Position numbers and translations under genes: made by a program. A stretch of 64,000 bases of DNA. Source: Murinocardiopsis flavida (GTDB lineage: Bacteria > Actinomycetota > Actinomycetes > Streptosporangiales > Streptosporangiaceae). The stretch is from contig NZ_PYGA01000008.1 in NCBI RefSeq assembly GCF_003014485.1, positions 62,001-126,000 of the forward strand. Reading direction: 5' to 3'. Of the stretch, positions 41,657-50,888 are shown piece by piece; within the stretch, counting starts at the first letter, position 1; every line of letters starts with the position of its first letter. Under the pieces are notes generated by a model, which saw only the letters and a program-made list of their open reading frames with translations, was not told the origin of the DNA and did no database searches.

Positions 41657-44600
41657 GTGAGCGTCGCCGACGGAGCGCGCGAGCTGACCCCCGCCGCCAT
41701 CGCCCGGCTGCTGGGCCGCCCCGACCCCACACCCGAGCAGGCCGAGGTCATCGCCGCGCCGCTCGAGCCCGGCGTGGTGGTCGCCGGAGCGGGCTCCGGC
41801 AAGAGCGAGACCATGGCCGGCCGGGTGGTGTGGCTGGTCGCGAACGGCCATGTCCGCCCCGAGAACGTGCTCGGGCTCACGTTCACCCGCAAGGCGGTGT
41901 CGGAGCTCGCCGAGCGGGTCCGCGACCGCCTCGACCAGCTGCGCGCCACCGAGCAGGTCCCCGCCGAGCTGCTCGACGGCGAACCCACCGTGTCCACCTA
42001 CAACTCCTACGCCGCCCGGCTGGTGCGCGACCACGCGCTGCGCGAGGCCGTGGAGCCGTCGACCCGGCTCATCAGCGAGGGCCAGTCGTGGCAGTTGGCC
42101 GCGCGCATCGTCGGCGGCTACGACGGCCCCATGGACGCCGTCACGGTCGGCCCCACCGCTGTCACCGCGCGGATGCTCGACCTCGCCGGTGAACTGGGCG
42201 ACCACCTGCGCACACCCGACGACGTGCGCGCGATCGGCCGGTGGATCGACGAGCGGGCCGCCGCGCTGCCGAAGAAGCCCACGGCCCCCGCCAAGGCCAT
42301 GATCCAGACCCAGCGCAAACGCGAGCAGCTCCTCCCGCTGGTCGAGCGCTACATCGCCGCCAAGTCGGCGCGCGAGGTCATGGACTACAGCGACCAGGTG
42401 GCGCTGGCGGCGCGCATCGCGATCCGGCACCCCGAGGTCGGGCTCACCGAGCGCGGCCGCTTCCAGGTGGTCCTGCTCGACGAGTACCAGGACACCAGCT
42501 TCGGGCAGCTCGCGCTGCTGCGCGCGCTGTTCGCGGGCGGGCATCCGGTCACCGCCGTGGGCGACCCCTGCCAGTCCATCTACGGCTGGCGCGGCGCCAG
42601 TGCCGGCAACCTCACCAGCTTCCCCACCGACTTCCCGGCCGTGCCCGGCCGCCCGGCGTCCGTGCGCAGGCTGGCCACCAGCTTCCGCAACGGGGAGCGG
42701 GTGCTCCAGGTCGCCAAGCGGGTCTCCGAGCGCCTGCGCGAGGAGGCCGACTACGTCCCCGTCCTGTACCCCGGCCCGGCCCGTGTGGGCAGGGGGACCG
42801 TCGCGTGCGGCCTGTTCGGCACCGAGACCGAGGAGGCCGACTGGATCGCCCGGACCGTCGACGCCGCCCTCACCGAGCCGGCCGGCCTCGCGCCCGACGG
42901 AGCCGCCTGGCCCGCAGGGGAGGACCCCGGACGGCCCGTCACACCGGGCGACGTCGCGATCCTGTGCCGCAAGCGGTCGCAGTTCACGGTGCTGCGCGAG
43001 GCGCTCGAACGCCGCGACATCCCCGTCGAGGTCGTCGGCCTCGGCGGGCTGCTCACCGTGCCCGAGGTCCGCGACGTCGTCGCCGTCCTGCGGGTGCTGC
43101 ACGACCCCGCCATGGGCAACGAACTCGCCCGGATCCTCACCGGCCCCCGGTGGCGCATCGGCCCGCGCGACCTGGTGGCGCTGGGCGAGCGCGCCGCCGA
43201 ACTCGCCAAGGAGACCCGGCGCGACCTCCGCGGCGCCCCCGCGGCGGCCGACCCCGGCGCCGACGGGCCGGAACTGCTCCAGCAGACCGTGATCGACCTC
43301 ACGGCCGAGAGCGGCAGCCTGGTCGACGCGCTCGACGACCTCGGCGACCCCGAGCGCTACTCCGAAACCGGTCACGAGCGCCTGGCCCGGCTCGCGGCGG
43401 AGCTGCGCGCGCTGCGCCGCGTCACGCCGCAGCCGCTGCCCGAGCTCATCGGCGAGATCGAGCGCGCGCTCAGCCTCGACATCGAGACCGCCGCCCGTCC
43501 CGGCGGCGACCCTATGGCGGCCCGCGCCGACCTCGACGCGTTCTCCGACGCCGCGGTGCGCTTCGTCGGCAACAGCGACGACCCCAGCCTCGGGTCCTTC
43601 CTCGGCTTCCTGCGGTCGGCCGAGGACGCGGAGAAGGGCCTCGAACCCGGCGAGCGTGTGGGCGCGCGCGACACCGTGAAGCTCATGACCGTCCACGCCG
43701 CCAAGGGCCTGCAATGGCCGCTGGTCGTGGTGCCGGGGCTGAGCGGCGGGAAAACGTCCCCGCTCTTCCCCACCCGGGCGCGCGACGCCGGGGGGTGGGC
43801 CGCCAAGGAGCAGAAGCTGCCGTACCCGCTGCGCGGCGACTCCGCTGGCCTGCCCCGCATCGAGGACCTCGACAAGGCGGCCCTGGACCGCTTCAAGGAG
43901 GCCGAGAAGGAGCGGCACGTCCTGGAGGAGCGCCGCCTGGCCTACGTCGCCGTCACCCGCGCGTCGTTCGCGCTGCTGTGCACCGGGCACTGGTGGGGCC
44001 GCGGCGCGGCCGGCCACCGCGGGCCCTCGGTGTTCCTGGAGGAGGTCCGGGAGGCGTGCGAGAACGGCGCGGGCCGCGTGGCGCAATGGGCGGAACCCCC
44101 CGCCGAGGGGGCCGTCAACCCGCAGCTCGCCGAGGCCGATCCGGTCCCGTGGCCGCAGCGGTCCGACGAGTACGAGGGCGACGCCGCGCAGCGCCACGCC
44201 CGTGTCGTCGCGGGGGCGCGCCTGGTCGAGGAGGCGCGTGCGGGCGGCGGCGCGCGGTGGCTCCAGGCGCTCGATCGCAGCACCGTCCGCCCGTCCCTGC
44301 AACGGCGCCTCGACGGGTGGGGGCGCGACACCGAGCTGCTGCTCGCCGCCGATTCGCCGGACCGCGCCGACACCGACGGCGGGCCCATCGCCGTGGAGCT
44401 GCCCGCCCACTTGTCGGTGTCGTCACTGGTGTCCCTCGCGCGCGACCCCGACGCGTTGGCCCGCCAGATCCGCCGCCCCATGCCGCGCCCGCCCGCGCCG
44501 CACACCCGCAGGGGCACGGCGTTCCACACGTGGCTGGAGCGGCGCTTCGGCCAGGAGAGCCTGCTCGACCCCGATGAGCTGCCCGGCGCGGCCGACGACA

Positions 44601-45016
44601 CCGCGGGCGGCGACGACGACTTCGATGAGCTGCGTGCGCGCTTCGAGGCGAGCGAGTGGGCCGACCGCGTTCCGCTCGCCGTGGAGGTCGCGTTCGAGAC
44701 CATCATCGGCGACCGCCTCGTCCGGGGCCGCATGGACGCCGTGTTCCGCGGCGCCGACCCCGAAAGCGGCCGCGAGCGCTACGACGTCGTCGACTGGAAG
44801 ACCGGCCACCCGCCCGGCACCCCGCGCGAGCGCCGCGCGGTCGCCGTGCAGCTCGCCGCCTACCGCATCGCGTGGGCGCACCTCGCCGGGGTCCCGCTGG
44901 CCGAGGTCGGCGCGGCGTTCCACTACGTCCGCGCCGATCTCACGGTCCGCCCGGTGGACCTGCCCGACGCCGAGGGCCTGGAGGCCCTGATCACCGGAGT
45001 CCCCGAGGAGTCCTGA
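41657..45016 (+). CDS. adnB: AdnB subunit of the AdnAB helicase-nuclease
   Basis: 1119 residues, 25 nt after adnA. Motor: VAGAGSGKSETMAGRVVWLV, FTRKAVSELAERV, VLLDEYQDTSFGQLALL, GDPCQSIYGWRGASAGN, TVHAAKGLQWPLVVVPGL and YVAVTRASFALL. The C-terminal nuclease holds RRGTAFHTWLERRF and YDVVDWKTGHPPGT. In mycobacteria AdnB is the leading ATP-driven motor and AdnA the partner. No iron-sulfur cysteine set is seen here, as expected. The start GTG lacks a clear ribosome site, so coupling to adnA is likely. Confidence 0.93.
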   Translation: MSVADGARELTPAAIARLLGRPDPTPEQAEVIAAPLEPGVVVAGAGSGKSETMAGRVVWLVANGHVRPENVLGLTFTRKAVSELAERVRDRLDQLRATEQVPAELLDGEPTVSTYNSYAARLVRDHALREAVEPSTRLISEGQSWQLAARIVGGYDGPMDAVTVGPTAVTARMLDLAGELGDHLRTPDDVRAIGRWIDERAAALPKKPTAPAKAMIQTQRKREQLLPLVERYIAAKSAREVMDYSDQVALAARIAIRHPEVGLTERGRFQVVLLDEYQDTSFGQLALLRALFAGGHPVTAVGDPCQSIYGWRGASAGNLTSFPTDFPAVPGRPASVRRLATSFRNGERVLQVAKRVSERLREEADYVPVLYPGPARVGRGTVACGLFGTETEEADWIARTVDAALTEPAGLAPDGAAWPAGEDPGRPVTPGDVAILCRKRSQFTVLREALERRDIPVEVVGLGGLLTVPEVRDVVAVLRVLHDPAMGNELARILTGPRWRIGPRDLVALGERAAELAKETRRDLRGAPAAADPGADGPELLQQTVIDLTAESGSLVDALDDLGDPERYSETGHERLARLAAELRALRRVTPQPLPELIGEIERALSLDIETAARPGGDPMAARADLDAFSDAAVRFVGNSDDPSLGSFLGFLRSAEDAEKGLEPGERVGARDTVKLMTVHAAKGLQWPLVVVPGLSGGKTSPLFPTRARDAGGWAAKEQKLPYPLRGDSAGLPRIEDLDKAALDRFKEAEKERHVLEERRLAYVAVTRASFALLCTGHWWGRGAAGHRGPSVFLEEVREACENGAGRVAQWAEPPAEGAVNPQLAEADPVPWPQRSDEYEGDAAQRHARVVAGARLVEEARAGGGARWLQALDRSTVRPSLQRRLDGWGRDTELLLAADSPDRADTDGGPIAVELPAHLSVSSLVSLARDPDALARQIRRPMPRPPAPHTRRGTAFHTWLERRFGQESLLDPDELPGAADDTAGGDDDFDELRARFEASEWADRVPLAVEVAFETIIGDRLVRGRMDAVFRGADPESGRERYDVVDWKTGHPPGTPRERRAVAVQLAAYRIAWAHLAGVPLAEVGAAFHYVRADLTVRPVDLPDAEGLEALITGVPEES

Positions 45017-45108
45017 ACGGGGCCGCGCCGCCCCGCGACGTGCCGCCCGCACCGTCCGCCCGTCCTGCGGTGCGCCGCGACGCCCCGGGCCCGCGCGGAC
45101 GCCGCACC

Positions 45109-45130
45109 GGCGCCGCACGGGCGCGGCGCC
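45109..45130. terminator. hairpin between convergent adnB and the PLP-fold gene
   Basis: GGCGCCGC, a 6-nt loop, GCGGCGCC; it abuts the stop of the minus-strand gene at 45131. Confidence 0.45.
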
Positions 45131-46219
45131 TCACCCGGGGTCGCCGGGCGGGAACGCCACGATGTCGCCGGGCCGGATGCTCGGCAGCGGCACGTCGTGC
45201 GCGAGCACGTGGTCGTGCGCGCCCTTGCCGAGGAGCGTCACCGGCTCGCCGCGCAGGTCCGGGCGCTGCCAGGGGCGCCCCCACGACACGTCGTCGTCGC
45301 GCGCCACCACGGCCGGCTGCCGCGACCCCGGCGCCCGTTCGGAGAGGGCGACGACGGCGACCGCCCGGCCGTAGTTGTGCCGCACGTCCAGGACCTGGGC
45401 CAGCAGCCACCCGGCCCAGGAGGCCGGGGTTCCCTCGGGCGTCACCCGCACGGTCTCGCCGGGGCGGGCCAGCGCGGCGAGACCCGCGCCGTACCCCGCC
45501 CAGTCGAAGCCGGTGCCGTCGTCCGCGCCGCCGGGAACGTTCACGGTCCCGCCGACGATGGCGTACCGGGCGCTCTCGATGCCGAACATCGCACTCCAGG
45601 GGCGGAGCGCGCGGAGGAGCCCGTCCGCGTGCTCCGCTGCGGTCGCCCCGCCGCCTCCCCCGGGCGGCAGCCGGACGGAGAACCCCACCGGCCGCGTCGG
45701 CGCTCCGGAGCGCACCGCATCGGCGCACGCCACCAGCGACGCCGCGTCCATGCCCGAGGACGGTGCGGCGGGACCGGCAGCGGAGCCCGGCCGCAGCGGG
45801 GGATCCACCCGCAGCAGGACGTCGAGCGTCCGGCCGGCCGCGCGCGCGGTGTGCCCGGCCAGGTGCAGCTCCTCAGGGCTCTCCACTTCGACGCAGGTGC
45901 CCTTGTGCGCCGCGACCTCCGCGATCTCGGCGAGGCTCTTGCCCGTGCCGCTCAGCGTCAGCGGCACCCCGCCCGGCTCGGCCGCCGCCGCCGAGCCCGG
46001 TTGCGCCGTGAACCCGTCGACGTGCGGGCCGAGGACGGCGAGGAGGTCGGGGTCGGCGACGTAGGGCAGGGCGACGTGCAACTCGACCTCGGGCGGCAGG
46101 TCGGCCCGCAGCCTGCGGACGTGCTCGTCGATGAGGGGGAGGTCGTACACGCTCAGCGGGAGCCGGTCGGGAGGGACGGAACGGGCACGTTCGTACACGC
46201 GCTTCGGCAACACGATCAT
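45131..46219 (-). CDS. type III PLP-fold (alanine racemase/DAP decarboxylase-like) protein lacking catalytic residues
   Basis: 362 residues. The barrel and C-terminal domain resemble type III decarboxylases: LPLSVYDLPLIDEHVRRLRA, GTGKSLAEIAEVAAHKGTCV, VESPEELHLAG, and the ending DVPLPSIRPGDIVAFPPGDPG. Where the family has YAVKANPDP this protein reads HVALPYVADP, so the PLP lysine is gone. The C-terminal Cys-x-x-x-Asp motif is GKGAHDHV. Both key elements are lost, so it is probably a pseudoenzyme or acts without a Schiff base. GGAGG lies 8 nt before the ATG. Confidence 0.75.
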   Translation of the reverse strand: MIVLPKRVYERARSVPPDRLPLSVYDLPLIDEHVRRLRADLPPEVELHVALPYVADPDLLAVLGPHVDGFTAQPGSAAAAEPGGVPLTLSGTGKSLAEIAEVAAHKGTCVEVESPEELHLAGHTARAAGRTLDVLLRVDPPLRPGSAAGPAAPSSGMDAASLVACADAVRSGAPTRPVGFSVRLPPGGGGGATAAEHADGLLRALRPWSAMFGIESARYAIVGGTVNVPGGADDGTGFDWAGYGAGLAALARPGETVRVTPEGTPASWAGWLLAQVLDVRHNYGRAVAVVALSERAPGSRQPAVVARDDDVSWGRPWQRPDLRGEPVTLLGKGAHDHVLAHDVPLPSIRPGDIVAFPPGDPG

Positions 46220-46314
46220 GGGGGCGCCTCCAGTGGCCGTTCGCTGGAGGATGTTCTACCCCTTTTGGCGCCAATCGGGACACGCTCGGACGGTCGGAGT
46301 GCGCCGTCCGGGGG

Positions 46315-47133
46315 TCACGCGCCGAGGACGACCCGGGCGGTGGTCGCGAGCGCGTCGCTCCCGGGGGTGTAGTAGCTGCTGTGCCCGTTGATGGTGCCGG
46401 GGTCGAAGGTGCGCGCGCCGAACTCCGGTGCCATCGGGTCCGCGCCGTGGCCCATGGAGCCCGCGCGCACGCCGGGGACCAGGCGGATCCAGTCGTCCTC
46501 GGTGCGGGTGGCCCAGACGTCGGCGCGGATGTCGGCGGCGCGGTCCACGCCCATGCCAGGGCTCGCCAGCGCGACGACGTCGTCGGCCACACCCGGCCGC
46601 GTCGCGGCGCGGCCGCACACCACCGTCCCGTAGCTGTGGCAGACCAGGGTGACGTGGGCGTCGGCGGGCAGCCGCGTGCGGAACCGGGCGAGTTCGTCCG
46701 CACCGACCGCCGCCTGCCCGTTGACGGCGGCACGTGGGTCGAACATCTGCGGCGGCTGGTACCCGAGCCACACGACGACGGCGACCTTCGCGTCCGGGTC
46801 GCGGAGCCGCGCCTCGCGGTAGAGGGCGCGGCCGTTCGCGAGCGGAACGGCGCTGTCGTCCGCGCTGCCGTTGGTGCGGAAGTTGTCCCGGTTCTGCCCG
46901 GTGCCGGGGACCACCACGGCGATGTGGTCGGCGTCGTCCACGTCGCCCAGCGCCTGGACCACCCGGCCGGTGCCGGCGGGGTCGTCGGCGAGCACGGTGC
47001 CGCCGTCGACCGCGACCGGCTCGTACCGGAGCGGTTCCGGCGGGGGTTCGGGGAGGCGGACGCTCGGCGGCGCCCCGGCGCCGAGCGCCAGCAGCACCAG
47101 TCCGGAGAACACGATCGTGCGCACGGAGGGCAT
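46315..47133 (-). CDS. secreted alpha/beta hydrolase (DUF1023-like)
   Basis: 272 residues from the ATG at 47133. A signal peptide (MPSVRTIVFSGLVLLALGAG) is followed by a processed Pro-rich stretch. The hydrolase pattern is HIAVVVPGTGQNRDNF, VVVWLGYQPPQMFDPRAAV, the nucleophile in VCHSYGTVVCGRAA, and a final NGHSSYYTPGSDAL with the likely histidine. This is the actinobacterial DUF1023 type, thought to be lipase or esterase-like. Two cysteines flank the nucleophile. Cell surface or medium. Confidence 0.82.
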   Translation of the reverse strand: MPSVRTIVFSGLVLLALGAGAPPSVRLPEPPPEPLRYEPVAVDGGTVLADDPAGTGRVVQALGDVDDADHIAVVVPGTGQNRDNFRTNGSADDSAVPLANGRALYREARLRDPDAKVAVVVWLGYQPPQMFDPRAAVNGQAAVGADELARFRTRLPADAHVTLVCHSYGTVVCGRAATRPGVADDVVALASPGMGVDRAADIRADVWATRTEDDWIRLVPGVRAGSMGHGADPMAPEFGARTFDPGTINGHSSYYTPGSDALATTARVVLGA

Positions 47134-47249
47134 GGTCGCGAGCGTAGGCGGCCGCACGCAGTGGAGTCGTCACCCCTGCGGGGTGCCGCCGGATGGTCCT
47201 GAGGGGTGACCCGGCGCCGCGGGCGTCGTCTCCGGAGGGCCGTTCTCGG

Positions 47250-47286
47250 AGTCCTCCCGCGGGTTCGGAGTCCTCCTGCGGGGTGA
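47250..47286. repeat. 18-bp tandem duplication downstream of the response-regulator gene
   Basis: TCGGAGTCCTCCCGCGGGT is followed by TCGGAGTCCTCCTGCGGGG. The nearby GGGGTGACCCGG also occurs twice (about 47203 and 47282). Confidence 0.6.
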
Positions 47287-47302
47287 CCCGGTGCGGCGGA
47301 CG

Positions 47303-47971
47303 CTATTGCAGGAACAGGCCGTTCTCGAAGGCGAACACCACGGCCTGGGTGCGGTCGCGCAGCCCGAGCTTCATCAGGATCCGGCCGACGTGGGTCTTCA
47401 CGGTCTGCTCGGCGAGGAACAGCTCCAGTGCGATCTCGGCGTTGGACAGGCCGCGCGCGACCTGGCGCAGCACCTCGACCTCGCGCGGTGTGAGTTCGGC
47501 GAACGACTCCGGCCGCGACTGGATCCGGTCGCTGCGGCGCTTGGCGATGTCGGCGATCAGCCGCTTGGTCACCGTCGGCGCGAGGAGGGCCTCGCCGCCG
47601 GCCACCACCCGCACCGCGGCGCGCAGATCGTCCACCGAGGAGTCCTTGAGCAGGAAGCCGCTGGCGCCCGCGCCCAGCGCCTCGTAGACGTACTCGTCGA
47701 GGTCGAAGGTCGTGAGGACGAGGACCCGGGTGCCCTCGCCCGCCGCGCCGTCGAGCGCGGTGATCCGCCTCGTGGCCTCCAGGCCGTCGAGGACCGGCAT
47801 GCGGACGTCCATCACGACGACGTCGGGGCGGTGCGCGGTGACCAGCCGAACGGCCTCGGCCCCCTCGGCGGCCTGTGCGACGACGGTGATGTCGGGGGCG
47901 GCGTCGAGCAGTGTGGCGATCCCGTCGCGGACCATGGCCTGGTCGTCGGCGACGATGACGGTGATGGGCAC
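47303..47971 (-). CDS. NarL/FixJ-family response regulator
   Basis: 222 residues. Receiver domain: ITVIVADDQAMVRDGIATLL, phospho-acceptor Asp in VVVMDVRMPVLDG, LTTFDLDEYVYEALGAGA, K in FLLKDSSV. The C-terminal LuxR-type helix-turn-helix is LTPREVEVLRQVARGLSNAE and EQTVKTHVGRILMKL. The GTG at 47971 is chosen as it precedes the fold directly; GTGs at 47977 and 47980 are alternatives. It pairs with the histidine kinase 172 nt upstream on the same strand. Confidence 0.93.
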   Translation of the reverse strand: MPITVIVADDQAMVRDGIATLLDAAPDITVVAQAAEGAEAVRLVTAHRPDVVVMDVRMPVLDGLEATRRITALDGAAGEGTRVLVLTTFDLDEYVYEALGAGASGFLLKDSSVDDLRAAVRVVAGGEALLAPTVTKRLIADIAKRRSDRIQSRPESFAELTPREVEVLRQVARGLSNAEIALELFLAEQTVKTHVGRILMKLGLRDRTQAVVFAFENGLFLQ

Positions 47972-48143
47972 GCGCACCACAGTAGCGGCCCCGGAACCGG
48001 GGAGCACAGGGCGTTCCACGCCCGTTCGAGCCGAGCGGCGCGGGGCGCTCCAAGGCCGCCTTCAGCCCGCTGCCCGGGTCCGGCGGGATCAGTCCAGCGT
48101 CGTGCATCTCCGAGGCCACTGCCGCCGGTGCCCTCGGGCGGGT

Positions 48144-50543
48144 TCAGCTCGGCGGGGTCGGCCCGGTGGGCAGGGTCGCGGCGACCTCGAAACCGCCGTC
48201 GGGCAGGGCTCCGGTGCGCAGCGACCCGCCCAGCATCGACACCCGCTCGCCCATGCCGACCAGCCCGTGCCCGCCCGACTCCAGGTCGGGCGCCGGGGCC
48301 GCGGCGATCGGCGGGCCGTTGGCGACCCGGACCTCCACCGCGTCGGCGTGCACCGCGACCGCCACCTCGACGCGGGCGCCCGCCGCGTAGCGCCCGGCGT
48401 TGCTCAGCGACTCCTGCACGATCCTGTACGCGGACAGGCCCACCGAGTCGGGGACACCGGCCGCCGGCGGCGGCGACCGCCATTCGACGGTCATCCCGGC
48501 CTGGCGGGCCCCCGCCACGAGCTCGTCGATACCGTCGATGCCCGGCTGCGGGGCCCGGTCGGCCGCCGAGCCGTCCTCTCGGAGCAGCCCCACGACCCGG
48601 CGCATCTCCGACAGCGCGTCGCGGGCGGCGTCGCGGATCGCGGTGAAGGAGTGCGCGGACTGCGGTGCGAGGCCCGGGTCCTTGTAGGGCGCGGCCTCGG
48701 CCTGGATGGCGATCATCGACATGTGGTGCGAGACGACGTCGTGCAGCTCCCTGGCGATCCGGGACCGCTCCTCCAGCACGGCGCGCCGGGCCCGGTCCTG
48801 CCGCCGCAGCGCGCTCTCCTGCGCCAGCGCGCGCTGCGCGCGCCGCCGCACCTGGACGTTGTAGCCGAGCGCGAGCACGCCCGCCGCCGCGATCGAGATC
48901 CACAGGACCTGCATGACCGGTGTGCCCGGGACGAACACGGGGGGCACGAGCACGCCGCCGATGGTCGCCGCCCCCGCACCGGCCGCCACCCGGCCGGGGT
49001 ACTCCACCGCGACCGTGTACAGCACCACCGCCAGTGCGAGCAGCACGCTGATCGGCCACGGCCACAGCAGGCCGGGGGAGATGCCGCCGGGGACGGTGGG
49101 CGGCGCGGGCGTGCCGAGCGCGGCGGAGCACACGAGGACGCCGACGGTCCCGACCAGCATCAGCCGCCAGGTGAGCAGCGGGCGGGTGGGCAGCAGCCCC
49201 AGCGGCAGCCCGGCGAGCAGCGCGGCGAGGACCGCGGGCAGCGCGGGGACCGCGAAGAGCACCTCTGCCTGGAACGCCGCGAACAGGACCACCACCGCAG
49301 CGGCGGTGAACAGCACGAACCACGCGGCCGACTCCCGCCGCGAGACCGGGGCGCCGGCCGGCTCCGCGGCGTCGGGGTCTTCGGGTTCGGGCGGCAGCAG
49401 CAGCCAGAGCAGCACGTAGAAGCCCACACCGGCCAGCCCGATGAAGCACAGCCCGATGATCAGCGCCCGCAGCACGGTGGTCGCGGGCGGCGACCCCTGG
49501 GTCAGCGCCTGGCACACTCCGCCGAGGACCCGTCCGCTGCGGGGCCGATGCGGGCCCTCGTTCAACCGGAACGGACCGGACGGCCGGGCGGTCGGCAGCC
49601 GCCACAGCGCGTCGGCCAGGCCGCCGAGCAGCGCGAGCGGCGGGTCGGCCGCATTGCCGGGATCGGAGCCGCTGTCGGGGGCGGGGAGTGGTGCCGCTGT
49701 CGCGCCGGAGCGGTCACGGGGGGCGCGGGTGCGGCGGACGCGGTCGCCGTACACGAGCGCGACGACGACGCCGGCCACCGCGAGCGCCATGACGCCCGTC
49801 CCCGCGCCGGCCGGTGCGGCGCAGCCCAGCGCCACCCCGCACGCGCAGATCCCGGCGGCGTTCGCGACCGGCCGCGCGTACTGCGCCGCGACGGCGTAGA
49901 CCAGCACGGTCGCGAATCCGAACGCGATCGCGGTGCCGGCCTGCCAGATGACGGCGGTGCCCATGAGCAGGGGCACGCCGAACTGCACCAGCGGGAGGGC
50001 GACGAGCTGCGCCCGCAGCGCCGCGAGCGGGGCGCGGGTCCACAACGCGAGCGGCAGGAAGAGCACGAGGACGGCCGCCACCGCAAGGACGGGGTGGACG
50101 TCGTTCTCGGAGGTGAAGACGCCCAGGGCGATCAGCGCCCACATGGTGATGGCTGCGGGCAGGAACACCCGTCCCGCGATCCCCGCTGGGGCGGAGCGGT
50201 CGCCGATCCGGGCCAGCCAGAGCACGGCGTACACGGCCCACGGTACGAAGGGGAGGGCGCAGACCACCCGGATCAGCCAGACGGGGAACCGGGAGTGCGC
50301 GGCGATGTCGGCGCACAGCCCGCTGAGCAGCGGCCGGGGGCCCGCGGTCGGCGGGGCCGGCGGCGCAGCCCGCGGCGGCGCGAGGACGAGCGCACCGGCC
50401 ACGCCCTCCGCACCGGCGCGGAGGGCGTGCCGCCACCGCGTCGCGCCCGGCAGGCTCTCGCCGATCCCGGCCCCCTTGGTCTCGATGCCCTGGGGCAAGG
50501 GTAGAGCGCGGCGCCGCCGCCGGGCGTGCCCCCACGGGGCCAT
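48144..50543 (-). CDS. membrane histidine kinase with two PspC domains
   Basis: 799 residues. Two PspC modules occur: RPLLSGLCADIAAHSRFPVW at about residues 69-111 and RSGRVLGGVCQALTQGSPPA at about 335-385, each with its own membrane helix. Between and after them lie about ten further helices. The cytosolic C-terminus is a HisKA_3 domain with H601 in ARELHDVVSHHMSMIAIQAEA, then an ATPase domain (YRIVQESLSNAGRYA, GGHGLVGMGERVSMLGG). Relatives usually carry one PspC domain. PspC modules respond to membrane stress in other systems, so the input may be membrane integrity or an antibiotic. Confidence 0.9.
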   Translation of the reverse strand: MAPWGHARRRRRALPLPQGIETKGAGIGESLPGATRWRHALRAGAEGVAGALVLAPPRAAPPAPPTAGPRPLLSGLCADIAAHSRFPVWLIRVVCALPFVPWAVYAVLWLARIGDRSAPAGIAGRVFLPAAITMWALIALGVFTSENDVHPVLAVAAVLVLFLPLALWTRAPLAALRAQLVALPLVQFGVPLLMGTAVIWQAGTAIAFGFATVLVYAVAAQYARPVANAAGICACGVALGCAAPAGAGTGVMALAVAGVVVALVYGDRVRRTRAPRDRSGATAAPLPAPDSGSDPGNAADPPLALLGGLADALWRLPTARPSGPFRLNEGPHRPRSGRVLGGVCQALTQGSPPATTVLRALIIGLCFIGLAGVGFYVLLWLLLPPEPEDPDAAEPAGAPVSRRESAAWFVLFTAAAVVVLFAAFQAEVLFAVPALPAVLAALLAGLPLGLLPTRPLLTWRLMLVGTVGVLVCSAALGTPAPPTVPGGISPGLLWPWPISVLLALAVVLYTVAVEYPGRVAAGAGAATIGGVLVPPVFVPGTPVMQVLWISIAAAGVLALGYNVQVRRRAQRALAQESALRRQDRARRAVLEERSRIARELHDVVSHHMSMIAIQAEAAPYKDPGLAPQSAHSFTAIRDAARDALSEMRRVVGLLREDGSAADRAPQPGIDGIDELVAGARQAGMTVEWRSPPPAAGVPDSVGLSAYRIVQESLSNAGRYAAGARVEVAVAVHADAVEVRVANGPPIAAAPAPDLESGGHGLVGMGERVSMLGGSLRTGALPDGGFEVAATLPTGPTPPS

Positions 50544-50577
50544 GTCCCATCCCCCGCAGGTGCGACCCCTGCGGCGC

Positions 50578-50681
50578 GCGTACCCGCGCGAACCGCGGCC
50601 CTACGTGTTCGGCGCCGGCGGCCCGGATTCTGCACGCCCGCACCCGCGCGAACCGCGTCCGCACGAGCCGGCCGGCCCGGA
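50578..50681. repeat. direct repeat (about 45-50 bp, 60-bp period) upstream of the histidine kinase gene
   Basis: ACCCGCGCGAACCGCG occurs at 50582 and 50642, and both copies run on to a CCGGCGGCCCGGA / CCGGCCGGCCCGGA end. It lies in the divergent region between the kinase and nudC and may hold control sites for either. Confidence 0.55.
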
Positions 50682-50888
50682 CGCCGATCCGCGGGACGGG
50701 CGGACCGGCCGGCGCTCGCTATGGGATCGTCGGGTGGTGCGGAAGCGGGGACGGCCGTCGGCGGTGTCCCGCTGCGCGATCATGGCAGGGCGGCGCCGGC
50801 GGTCGCGCTGCGGCGCCGACCGGCCCGGCGCGCCGCTGACCGACGCGACCGGTTCGACCGGCCCGACCGATGAGAGGGACCCCATCCG

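Noticed and set aside
38434-41997. 1187-codon minus-strand frame opposite adnA
   Set aside because: GC-rich shadow with Gly/Val/Arg composition and no motifs; the plus strand carries all helicase and nuclease motifs.
41285-44410. 1041-codon minus-strand frame opposite adnB
   Set aside because: Shadow frame of adnB; composition is unlike the real genes here.
47712-50504. 930-codon plus-strand frame opposite the histidine kinase
   Set aside because: Low-complexity Arg/Gly/Gln frame antisense to a gene with complete HisKA and ATPase motifs.
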